A DNA stretch of 22,565 bases from an uncultured Planctomycetaceae bacterium. GTDB taxonomy: Bacteria; Planctomycetota; Planctomycetia; Planctomycetales; Planctomycetaceae. This document shows, in pieces, positions 16,601 through 22,565 of this stretch. The translations under genes were made by a program, and so were the position numbers. The stretch is taken from the NCBI GenBank assembly GCA_903921605.1, contig CAIXQV010000751.1, positions 1-22,565 of the forward strand. The letters run 5' to 3'. Under the pieces are notes generated by a model. That model was not told where the DNA came from. It saw only the letters and a program-made list of their open reading frames with translations, and searched no databases. Each line of letters starts with the position of its first letter. The stretch's first letter is position 1.

Positions 16601-17173
16601 CGCAGACGGCGGTACCCCAATCAAGTCCAGATAAACTCGCCGCAGTAAGGTCGCTTTATCCGTGCGCGGCATCGGAACAACACCCCGCGTCTCTCGCTGC
16701 GCGGCAATGAAGGCATCGATCGGATTCGAAGACTGGTTCCCTGCGACAACTGGCAATTCCGATCGAACCGGCTTCTTGTAGGCCCAGTGCTGGCGAGGGT
16801 CCTCTTCTGGTTTTTCATCTGCAGGTGCTTCAGCGCCTGATTCGATCCATCGCGTGATCAGACTAATCTGTTCCGCAGTCAGAGGCTTCCCTTCCGGCGG
16901 CATGCGAGTGCTCTCATCGGCCGCAGAGATTCGCGCAATCATATGGCTGGCTGCCAGGTCCTTCGGCACAATCGCAGCCCCACTGTCACCACCTTTTCTG
17001 GCCAGATCGGCCGTATCCAATCGCAGCGATCCTTCCTGCTTCAGAGCGCTATGGCACGAATAGCATCGCTCATGCAAAATCGGCTTCACATCCCGCGTGT
17101 AGTCGACAGCGGCGTCATCAGCAAAGCAGGGAATTCCGGCTGCAAGTATCAGCAATACAACGGTGAGTTTCAT
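13604..17173 (-). CDS. Giant exported PSCyt1-DUF1549-DUF1553 planctomycete cytochrome-type protein
   Basis: The product has 1189 residues. ATG 17173 is preceded by a strong GAGGAGAGG ribosome site 4 nt upstream, so the longer frame to 17206 is rejected. A signal peptide (1-18) is followed by the PSCyt1 domain with haem-binding CYSCH at 37-41 and a likely axial Met at 91 (STRMPPEGKPLT). DUF1549 spans about 150-357 and includes a second CxxCH, CAQCH (327-331). Residues 436-506 form a helical coil. About 511-697 is a beta-rich region like a concanavalin/LamG sandwich. About 728-874 is an Ala-rich coiled coil. DUF1553 fills about 891-1141 (RRSVLARWIANKDNPLTARV, then NHIWLRHFGQ). The PSCyt/PSD domain set is described for planctomycetes, but its substrate is unknown. 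It is flanked by two DUF1501 genes on the same strand (64 and 80 bp gaps), so an operon is likely. Confidence 0.95.
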   Translation of the reverse strand: MKLTVVLLILAAGIPCFADDAAVDYTRDVKPILHERCYSCHSALKQEGSLRLDTADLARKGGDSGAAIVPKDLAASHMIARISAADESTRMPPEGKPLTAEQISLITRWIESGAEAPADEKPEEDPRQHWAYKKPVRSELPVVAGNQSSNPIDAFIAAQRETRGVVPMPRTDKATLLRRVYLDLIGVPPSAEELHAFLKDESSQAYENVVDKLLASPQHGERWGRHWMDVWRYSDWYGRRSVPDVMNSYPMVWRWRDWIVRSINEDKSYDQMIVEMLAADEIMPTDDQNIVATGYLVRSWFKWNYETWKKELVEHTGKAFLGVTLNCAQCHDHKYDPLTQEEYFHFRAFFEPLELRHDRVPGEADPGMFEKYVYGKPYGPIKSGMVRVFDEYLDAETFMFSKGDSRLKIEGKPPMTPAAPAVLGGDHLQTARMTLPIEAAYPGMKESIRAEERSKRQTVLDSAIKELVDAKNSLTAEPPELREELVSAEAALVAARENAVRVLTEAGDNANSQVLEGTQSLVLDAKVGRRALSHGLPGIDDLKDQATVSYLVQVVKDGHTNLQLGLDIAQGATGGFVAFENGSVKTYTPGGFNEIVAGTYDLSKGQNRFRVEMKLDFVQNQFLLTVKSLRDEAVIVNAVPAALNGWKPHANGKRGLFLDCRPGTEAIYDALEFTQPDGKRLLSFDFEAPGFVDGQDIVDAPITAGSMPWMVTGFCQAPATSKANSAVTLDPAVQAAVARLTTARNALRLPTLKIDAAEARVAAAELDLQSLKQRIKADRTRYATGLLSGDRKDESSVKALIQRACQTERKASVALAKASVMAAEVAIAVAEAKTLAATKSGDQAAIDTANKEKQTAETTRTAATTALNTANANFSKEPGEYTALSPKFPQTSSGRRSVLARWIANKDNPLTARVAVNHIWLRHFGQAIVETTHDLGRNGSRPTHPELLDWLACELMDSGWSMKHMHRLIVTSETYQMASMLPQSAGEVAAAIVAKNSTDADNKTYWRFPASRMQAEVVRDSLLSIAGELDPTMGGHEIDHKEGMISRRRSLYFAHHGEEKMEFLELFDAANACDCYKRTSSVQPQQALALTNSELTKSLSRALAKRLWDKVSALGERSSDEFIQQAFLQVLNRQPRDAEFQASKDFLEQQSVRLVAATSESTADFDAAVRSRENLVHALMNHNDFVTVR

Positions 17174-17190
17174 AGACCTCTCCTCTCGGA
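17165..17190 (-). promoter_or_regulatory. Strong ribosome binding site deciding the PSCyt gene start
   Basis: On the minus strand, GAGAGGAGAGG ends a few bases before ATG 17173. It is one of the few clear Shine-Dalgarno sites in this window and fixes the start at the signal peptide rather than at the upstream in-frame codon. Confidence 0.75.
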
Positions 17191-17237
17191 GAATAGCGCA
17201 GCGCAATCAAACCAGAGTTCGCACACTTTGAGCCCAT

Positions 17238-18611
17238 CTACAGCAACTGAGCAATCGGTGATCCATGCGGCAAAATGGGAATCGGGCGGCCCGACAAATC
17301 CTTCACGGACTGAGAAAAATCTATCCCCAGATGAGCATAAACCGTGGCCAGAAGATCCTGCGGCGTCACGCGGTCACGCACTGGATGTTCACCGCGGGCA
17401 TTCGTTTCGCCAACCACCTGACCCATTCTGAGCCCACCGCCCGAAATCAGAGCGCTGAAAGCGTGTGGCCAATGGTCGCGTCCCAGACCGATCTGGTCCG
17501 AAAAATTCTTGGGTGCGTGGGTCACATTCGGAGTTCGTCCAAACTCTCCGCAGGCGATCAGCAGAACTTTCCTGTCCAGCCCTCGATCATAAATGTCATC
17601 GATCAGAGCACAGAGGGCTTCATCCATCTGAGGCAGGCGTTCTCGCTGAGCATAGTCCAGATGAAACGCGCCAGCATGATCATCCCAACTGAAGTTTTTT
17701 GTCGTATCATTCGGCGCGGTTGCGTCGATGTTGATGACAGCAGAACCAGCTTCAGCCAGTCGTCGGGCCAGCAAACAACTCTGCCCCCAGCGATGTCGCC
17801 CATAACGATCACGAGTCTCCGTTGACTCTTTGGAAATATCAAACGCGTCAACCACGCGATTGCTGGTCAGCATCGTGAACGCCGCTGAACGAAACCGATC
17901 AACTCCTCCCACAGATTCAAGGCAATCGATATCGGTTCGCATTCGATCAAACTGAGTGACCAACGAACGTCGATGATCCAGACGGCTGTTGTCGATCCCG
18001 GTCGCGAGCGTCAGATTGCCCGGAGAAAAATTGGGGACCGAAGGATCGCCCGTTTCAAATGCTCGGTGACTCACTCCCAGATAACCGGGGTTCGTCATGA
18101 AGGGCGCTTTCTGCAATCCCACATACTGAGGAATCCCGTCGGACCGCAGGCCACGACGCCAGGCTGCGATCATGCCAAAGTCCGGATGCTCTGATCTGGC
18201 TTGCGACGTCGGATCGGGAACGCTGGGAGTCTTTCCCGTCAGGACTTCAATGCTGCCATCATTGTGAGCAGACATCTCATGATGCAGAGAACGAATCAAC
18301 GAAAACCGATCTGCGCGCTGTGCCTGCTTCGGCATGTATTCGCAGATATCCATTCCGGGGACGACGGTTGGAATCGGCCTGAGCGGACCTCGAATCTCCG
18401 CCGGAGCATCCGGCTTCATGTCCCACGTTTCGAACTGACTCGGCCCGCCCCACATCCAGAACAGAATCACACTGGTATCGGGTTCGACCGCAGCCCCGGC
18501 TTGAGCACGTCTGGCGAGCAGTTGGGGCAAAGTCAGCCCACCAAGAGCCAGCGTCCCGATGCGCATGAACTCGCGCCGCCGAAGCGGGCCGGTACAGAGT
18601 CTTCCTTGCAT
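17238..18611 (-). CDS. DUF1501 Tat-exported protein (copy A)
   Basis: The product has 457 residues from ATG 18611. The N-terminus PLRRREFMRIGTLALGGLTL carries the twin-arginine motif RRREFM (11-16). DUF1501 blocks are clear: VILFWMWGGPSQFETWDMKP, SLIRSLHHEMSAHNDGS, the LARRLAEAGSAVINID region, LLIACGEFGRTPNV, then GLGRDHWPHAFSALISGGGL and the NARGEHPV tail, where the GRDHWP block is diagnostic. It is the first gene of a leftward trio (DUF1501-A, PSCyt/DUF1553, DUF1501-B). Compared with copy B it is shorter and has W rather than H in the GRDH block, so the two are not a recent tandem duplication. Function is unknown; an exported protein working on or with the haem partner is plausible. Confidence 0.95.
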   Translation of the reverse strand: MQGRLCTGPLRRREFMRIGTLALGGLTLPQLLARRAQAGAAVEPDTSVILFWMWGGPSQFETWDMKPDAPAEIRGPLRPIPTVVPGMDICEYMPKQAQRADRFSLIRSLHHEMSAHNDGSIEVLTGKTPSVPDPTSQARSEHPDFGMIAAWRRGLRSDGIPQYVGLQKAPFMTNPGYLGVSHRAFETGDPSVPNFSPGNLTLATGIDNSRLDHRRSLVTQFDRMRTDIDCLESVGGVDRFRSAAFTMLTSNRVVDAFDISKESTETRDRYGRHRWGQSCLLARRLAEAGSAVINIDATAPNDTTKNFSWDDHAGAFHLDYAQRERLPQMDEALCALIDDIYDRGLDRKVLLIACGEFGRTPNVTHAPKNFSDQIGLGRDHWPHAFSALISGGGLRMGQVVGETNARGEHPVRDRVTPQDLLATVYAHLGIDFSQSVKDLSGRPIPILPHGSPIAQLL

Positions 18612-19061
18612 GGAGAGACAGTCCCGTCGTCTTGAGTCGCTAAAAAGCAGAAATTACAGGCAGGTCTTGCGGAGGGTGGGGCCCATATGCTCGCCTCATA
18701 TTGCCCAAAGTGCAAGGGGAAGGATCTCGAATTCGCCCCATCGCTGCGACTTCCCGGACCGCGGGCCACTCCATTGAACACGGTCAACTTGAACCAATCT
18801 CTGCAGTTTAGCAATTCGTTGCGGAAACCTGTGTAGGTCGGGGCAGCAGCAACGGAGTTGACTACCTTTCGTTCTTTGTCATCTGCGAAGACCTGTCCGA
18901 CGGCTCTTCGCCCGTCTGGCAAATTGTTGTTCCCATTCCCGGAACTCAGCAAAGCCGGCCCCTCCCACGTGGTAGGTTTGCGTCGTCCTGCCGCCATTGT
19001 GAAACGGCAGTCCGCATATCGTCCGCCATTTTCCCGCCTCTGTGGATCAGGAAGTAAACCG
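18612..19061. promoter_or_regulatory. 450-bp divergent gap between DUF1501-A and the orphan plus-strand gene
   Basis: I see no gene supported by domain content here. Both strands happen to stay open for long stretches (plus 18858-19061 ahead of the orphan gene; minus through about 19075), but composition and start signals do not support them. The region must hold promoters for both flanking genes. No repeat or clear -35/-10 pair stands out. Confidence 0.45.
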
Positions 19062-20162
19062 ATGAGCAAGGCCAAGCCGTTACTGTTCGGTGCGGCGCTG
19101 GGTGCGTCGGCGATGTTCTTCGCTCAGCAATACCACGTCGTTCATTCCCATGACGGTTTGCAGGTTGTTCCTCGCACACCGCAACTCTCATTGGGACTGG
19201 CTTACGTTGATATCCGCAACTGGACGCCCTCGCAATGGGTTGACCGTCCGGAAGTCGCTCGCGCCGTGATGGCCCATGGTTCCGGAGACTTGATTTCTGA
19301 ATCTGTGGCGACAACTTTGGCTGATCGAGTCACTGAAGACTCATCGACACTGGACGAACTTCGCGGTTTCCTGAACAGTGCGAAGGCGAAGAAATCGTCC
19401 GACTCTGACGATGAAAGCATCGTCTTGCCAGCAGACGATCCAGCTTCTGAGTCAGGCAAGAAAGAGGGCTCCGACAACGATCTGTTCCGGATCCCGTTTC
19501 CTCAGGATGCGCGGACGAAAGCCCCTGCGGATCCATTTCGTGAAGCCAAAGCTGAAGATAAGGTGAACGCTGTTCAGCCAGATTCGTCTGGTCGATCCAG
19601 TTCTTCAATGAGATCGGCTTCGCCAACACCATCTCGCTACTCATCCGATGAGATTCTGGATGGGTTCGAAGAAGCAGCGAATTTCGAAGAGGAACCCCCT
19701 AAACGACCAGGCTCTTCAGCAGGTGCATCCACTTCGAAATCGTCTAAATCTGAAAAGACAGTGGCCGACCAGGCCAATGAGATGTGGGAACGTATTGCTG
19801 GCCAGCCTCCAGCAGGCTCATCATCGTCACCAAAAACTTCAGCTCCGAAAACAGCTCCAAAGCCCGCTACGAAGCCCACAGAGTCAGACTCGATGTTTGA
19901 AGAGGTGACGACACAACTGGAGAACCGCGCGCAGGAAGCTCTCAACCGAGCCAAAGACACGGCGAAAGAAAAAGCAGTTTCCACGGTGGAGCAGGGTTCG
20001 CAGTCTTCTTCGAACTACGTCCGTGAGAAAGCGGCTGAGATGTTGCCTGACTCCGCAAAGTCCTTGCTTGATAAAGCCGCGGGTGCCACCGGCAGCGGTA
20101 CAGGCACCACCGGAAATTCCAACCCGGCATCTGTATTGGGCTTCGACCCATTTCTGGAGTAG
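19062..20162 (+). CDS. Membrane-anchored, mostly disordered protein of unknown family
   Basis: The product has 366 residues from ATG 19062, which has AGGAAG 6 nt upstream; an in-frame TTG at 18858 would add 68 residues without a membrane or domain gain. An N-terminal hydrophobic helix (about 6-20) is followed by a compact segment to about residue 85 (LSLGLAYVDIRNWTPSQWVD). From about 100 to 270 the chain is rich in Ser, Asp, Glu, Lys and Pro and is predicted disordered, with a Lys/Pro/Ala tract near 265-282. The last 80 residues form an amphipathic helix pattern (EEVTTQLENRAQEALNRAKD and AKEKAVSTVEQG), resembling LEA-like or envelope-spanning helical proteins. I recognise no named family. It lies 92 bp upstream of the M42 peptidase on the same strand. 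A structural or scaffolding envelope role is only a guess. Confidence 0.8.
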   Translation: MSKAKPLLFGAALGASAMFFAQQYHVVHSHDGLQVVPRTPQLSLGLAYVDIRNWTPSQWVDRPEVARAVMAHGSGDLISESVATTLADRVTEDSSTLDELRGFLNSAKAKKSSDSDDESIVLPADDPASESGKKEGSDNDLFRIPFPQDARTKAPADPFREAKAEDKVNAVQPDSSGRSSSSMRSASPTPSRYSSDEILDGFEEAANFEEEPPKRPGSSAGASTSKSSKSEKTVADQANEMWERIAGQPPAGSSSSPKTSAPKTAPKPATKPTESDSMFEEVTTQLENRAQEALNRAKDTAKEKAVSTVEQGSQSSSNYVREKAAEMLPDSAKSLLDKAAGATGSGTGTTGNSNPASVLGFDPFLE

Positions 20163-20199
20163 TGTTCAGGTGCCTTGCTCGTTCTGTGCGATTCCTGAC

Positions 20200-20240
20200 T
20201 CTTTGTCGTAAGACGACAGTCAAGGAAGCCAATTTTTTCT
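20200..20240 (+). terminator. Hairpin with distal T-run between orphan gene and M42 gene
   Basis: TGTCGT-AAG-ACGACA (20204-20218) is a perfect six-base-pair stem with a 3-nt loop, extended by outer GACT/AGTC bases. A run of six T follows at 20233-20238, about 14 nt further on. This is too far for a canonical terminator, so it is either a weak terminator/attenuator or leader structure of the M42 gene. Confidence 0.3.
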
Positions 20241-20254
20241 GAACCGGCACACAC

Positions 20255-21301
20255 ATGAAACTCCTGCAGACACTGACTCAGACGCCTTCAGTTCCTGGCC
20301 GCGAAGACCGTATTCGCAAAGTGATTCAGGACTATATCACGACAAACAATCTGTTTGATGAGGTCTCCATCGATGCGATGGGCTCTCTGATAGGCCTTCG
20401 CAAAGCGCGCCGCAACCACGGAAATCCGGAAACGAAACCCGTGCGAGTCATGCTGGCGGCGCACATGGATCAGATCGGTTTTCTGGTTCGGCACATCGAC
20501 GAAAACGGCTACCTGCGAGTCAACCCGGTCGGCGGCTTTGACGCTCGAAACCTGTTTGCTCGAAAAGTTCGCGTCTGCTGCTCCAGCGGCGATCTTCCCG
20601 GCATCATGAATGCTTCCGGCAAGCCGATCCACATTGCCAGCGAAGCCGACAAAAAGAAGATCCCGGAAGTGACCGAGTTCTTCGTGGACCTTGGACTCAA
20701 TGCGGAACAGGTCAAAGCGAAAGTTGTCATTGGAGACATGGTCGTTCTGGATGGTCCGTTTGAGGAAGTCGGTCATTCGGTGGTCTCTCAGTGCCTCGAC
20801 AATCGAATCGGCTGCTGGGCGCAGATCCGGGCGATCGAAAATCTTCGTTCACACAGTTGTGACATTTATGCCGTCTGGACCGTTCAGGAAGAAGTTGGCC
20901 TGCGTGGAGCACAGCCAGCAGCTTTCGGAGTCAACCCGGACGTAGCCGTTGCCTGTGATACGACATTGTGCTGCAGGACTCCCGGTGTCCCGGATGAAGA
21001 TCGAGTTTCTGTGTCCGGCGATGGTGTCTGTCTGCATGTCATGGACGGTTCCATGATCTCTGACATTGGACTGATCGATGACTTTGAAAAGATCGCCAGG
21101 TCGCGAGACATCAAATGCCAGCGCGCGATTCTGCCTCGCGGTGGACAGGACGGAGCCGTCATTCAACGAAGTCGCAGTGGCGTGAGAACAATCGCTCTGG
21201 CATGTCCCGTCAAGTACATACATACTGTGACGGAAATGTCGCACAAGGATGATCTGGAGTCGTACCATCGACTACTGACAGCATGGCTGGAAACAGTGTG
21301 A
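20255..21301 (+). CDS. M42-family metallopeptidase (glutamyl aminopeptidase / endoglucanase-annotated family)
   Basis: The product has 348 residues, full length for M42. The dinuclear metal site and catalytic residues are all in place: H70 in AAHMDQIGFLV, bridging D182 in CLDNRIG, catalytic E212 and ligand E213 in QEEVGLRGAQ, D235 in ACDTT, and H323 in KYIHTVTEM. The N-terminus QTLTQTPSVPGREDRIRKVI is typical of the family. M42 enzymes are large cytoplasmic oligomers that trim N-terminal residues from peptides; no signal peptide is seen. ATG 20255 has no clear Shine-Dalgarno. The protein is acid- and Cys-rich for the family (C108, C109, C180, C187, C234, C239, C240), which is unusual but not inactivating. 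It ends at a strong bidirectional terminator. Confidence 0.93.
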   Translation: MKLLQTLTQTPSVPGREDRIRKVIQDYITTNNLFDEVSIDAMGSLIGLRKARRNHGNPETKPVRVMLAAHMDQIGFLVRHIDENGYLRVNPVGGFDARNLFARKVRVCCSSGDLPGIMNASGKPIHIASEADKKKIPEVTEFFVDLGLNAEQVKAKVVIGDMVVLDGPFEEVGHSVVSQCLDNRIGCWAQIRAIENLRSHSCDIYAVWTVQEEVGLRGAQPAAFGVNPDVAVACDTTLCCRTPGVPDEDRVSVSGDGVCLHVMDGSMISDIGLIDDFEKIARSRDIKCQRAILPRGGQDGAVIQRSRSGVRTIALACPVKYIHTVTEMSHKDDLESYHRLLTAWLETV

Positions 21302-21381
21302 GCCCAACCGGGCCCAACTTCTCGACACCACCACAGCGGATTGGCGGCGTCGTGCCAATATCGCGGACCCTATGACGAAAT

Positions 21382-21428
21382 AAAAAAGCGGCTGAACCAG
21401 CGAAGTCTTCGCTGGCAGCCGCTTTCGT
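21382..21428. terminator. Strong bidirectional intrinsic terminator
   Basis: AAAGCGGCTG (21385-21394) pairs perfectly with CAGCCGCTTT (21416-21425), and the inner arms CCAGCGAA (21397-21404) and TTCGCTGG (21408-21415) pair around a 3-nt loop. An A-run lies on the left flank and a T-rich run on the right, so it can end transcription from both the M42 gene and the convergent transporter gene. Confidence 0.88.
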
Positions 21429-21449
21429 TTCTTCGCTTCCCCTCTTCGA

Positions 21450-22565
21450 TCAATGCTCGTCGGTTGGTGATGGTTCTGGCAACATCCCCGTCAGAATCGT
21501 TCCAACAAGAGCATAAGCTCCGGCAACGCATGCACCGACAACAGCCATCTGCCCCGGACCAGTCGCTAGAGAAATCGTGATGAAGGCAGCGGCGGTTCCG
21601 AGAATTCGACCACCGATATTGGCCGCGAAACTTTCACCGGTCCCTCGCAGATGCACCGGGAACACCAGAGGAATATAGTTGCCCCAGAAGCTGAACTGCC
21701 CCACAACCAGCACTCCGGCCATAAAGATACCGAACTTAATCATTGTCAATGACTCGGACTGCAGCGCGCCGCCAATCCAGTAAAACAAGGCTGGCACCAC
21801 GATCAGAGCTGGAATCTGGAAGACTCGCAGCAGACTGCGTCGGCTGACAATCTTCAGCGCTAGAATTGCTAGCAATGCACGGCCCAGAAGACCGCCAAGT
21901 TCCTGCCACAACGTGACTCCAGCCACAACAGCATCACTCTCGTTACCGGCAGCTTTCTTCTGATCCGGTGTGTATTCTGGTTTACCGGTTTCCTTGTTCT
22001 TTCCTTTAGGCTCACCCACTTTGGCTTTGGCGGCCGCCAGAACCTGCTGGTGTCCGGATTCCTTTGGTGTTCCCAACGCCTGAGCACCCAGGATCTGAGG
22101 CAACTGTTGAATCGCACCGAACGCGAGGCCATAGCTGGCCGCGAATACCAGAGTCGTCACGATCGTTGTCTTGCGCAGAGCAGGGCTGAAGAGTTCCGCA
22201 ATCGATGGTCGACGCAGAGTGCCGGCTTCTTTCTTCTTCTGCCACTCCGGAGACTCAGGCAGGAACGGACGAATCAACAACAACGGCAGAGCCGGAATAA
22301 CACCTGAAATCAGGGTGTATCGCCACGCTTCATGTCCGCTGTGAATCGCCGGCAAATCTTCAGCGATCTTTCCGGCAAGAATATTCATCCCGGCAACCAA
22401 CAATCCACCGAGAGAAGAGAACGCCTGAGTCCACCCCAGCACCTTCTCACGCTGCTCATGATTCGGAAACAACTCGGCCAACCACGCAACCGCGGCAACG
22501 AACTCAACGCACACGCCCACAAACACGCAGCAGCGGAAGAACAGCAGGTGATACAAGCTCGTGGA
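21450..22565 (-). CDS. MFS transporter, 5' end outside the window (sugar-porter-like)
   Basis: The minus frame is open to the window edge (371 residues visible), so the N-terminal membrane helices are missing. The visible part starts inside a helix with EFVAAVAWLAELFPNHEQRE, the MFS A-type signature between early helices, and has RPFLPESPEWQKKK, the PESPRW-like block of sugar porters, before the central loop. At least eight hydrophobic helices follow. Near residues 163-213 there is an unusual charged insert rich in Lys, Glu and Gly (VGEPKGKNKETGKPEY). Transport by proton or sodium coupling is expected; the substrate is unknown. The gene is convergent with M42 and ends just left of the shared terminator. 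The apparent TTG start at 22556 is an internal Leu codon. Confidence 0.88.
   Translation of the reverse strand, partial: STSLYHLLFFRCCVFVGVCVEFVAAVAWLAELFPNHEQREKVLGWTQAFSSLGGLLVAGMNILAGKIAEDLPAIHSGHEAWRYTLISGVIPALPLLLIRPFLPESPEWQKKKEAGTLRRPSIAELFSPALRKTTIVTTLVFAASYGLAFGAIQQLPQILGAQALGTPKESGHQQVLAAAKAKVGEPKGKNKETGKPEYTPDQKKAAGNESDAVVAGVTLWQELGGLLGRALLAILALKIVSRRSLLRVFQIPALIVVPALFYWIGGALQSESLTMIKFGIFMAGVLVVGQFSFWGNYIPLVFPVHLRGTGESFAANIGGRILGTAAAFITISLATGPGQMAVVGACVAGAYALVGTILTGMLPEPSPTDEH

Noticed and set aside
17174..17206. Longer start for the PSCyt/DUF1553 gene
   Set aside because: A strong Shine-Dalgarno directly precedes ATG 17173 and the signal peptide starts there.
18858..19061. N-terminal extension of the orphan plus-strand protein from TTG 18858
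   Set aside because: ATG 19062 has a good AGGAAG site and begins just before the hydrophobic anchor; the extension adds only a Pro/Arg/Ser-rich stretch.
18533..19075. 180-codon open frame on the minus strand over the DUF1501-A start and upstream gap
   Set aside because: It overlaps the well-supported DUF1501-A start in another frame, has no domain content or ribosome site, and low-quality composition.
19830..19880. Possible tandem repeat in the orphan gene
   Set aside because: It encodes an irregular Lys/Pro/Ala low-complexity tract, not exact nucleotide repeats.
21340..21359. Small ATTGGC/GCCAAT hairpin after the M42 stop
   Set aside because: Six-pair stem with an 8-nt loop and no T-run; the much stronger terminator at 21382-21428 explains the gap.

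Overview
The window is bacterial and almost certainly from a planctomycete. The evidence is the set of near-diagnostic families: two DUF1501 proteins, one DUF1552 protein and a very large PSCyt1-DUF1549-DUF1553 cytochrome-like protein. Many starts lack a Shine-Dalgarno sequence, as is common in this phylum. I cannot name a genus. I see no rRNA, tRNA, CRISPR array, transposase or phage gene.

Layout, left to right. (1) 1-1038, minus: C-terminally cut type II secretion F-family membrane protein. (2) 1231-6657, minus: heavy-metal RND efflux unit, read as a small Cys/His-rich exported protein (6657-6181), a periplasmic adaptor (6077-4584) and an HME-type RND pump (4314-1231). No outer-membrane channel gene is present. 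A 269-bp spacer carrying a long imperfect palindrome separates adaptor and pump. (3) 6978-7481, plus: small DUF1648 membrane protein, divergent from the metal unit across a 320-bp gap holding a perfect 15-bp palindrome. (4) 11823-7541, minus: tight cluster MoxR AAA ATPase, DUF58, one-helix lipoprotein, DUF1552 Tat protein. (5) 18611-12042, minus: DUF1501-A, giant PSCyt1/DUF1549/DUF1553 protein, DUF1501-B. (6) 19062-21301, plus: membrane-anchored, mostly disordered orphan protein, then an M42 metallopeptidase. (7) 21450-22565, minus: MFS transporter cut by the window edge, convergent with M42 and separated from it by a strong bidirectional terminator.

How they may work together. The RND unit should export divalent metal or copper from the periplasm, and its leading Cys/His-rich protein is a good candidate metal-binding accessory. 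MoxR, DUF58 and the lipoprotein look like a reduced Bat/MoxR-type chaperone module, with the exported DUF1552 protein apparently co-transcribed. The DUF1501/PSCyt cluster is one of the many secreted haem-protein plus Tat-protein sets that planctomycetes carry; its biochemical role is unknown. I do not see a single clearly new defence or mobile system. The best leads are the Cys/His-rich protein with its upstream palindromes, the DUF1552 gene attached to a MoxR module, the orphan disordered protein, and a dispersed palindromic repeat.
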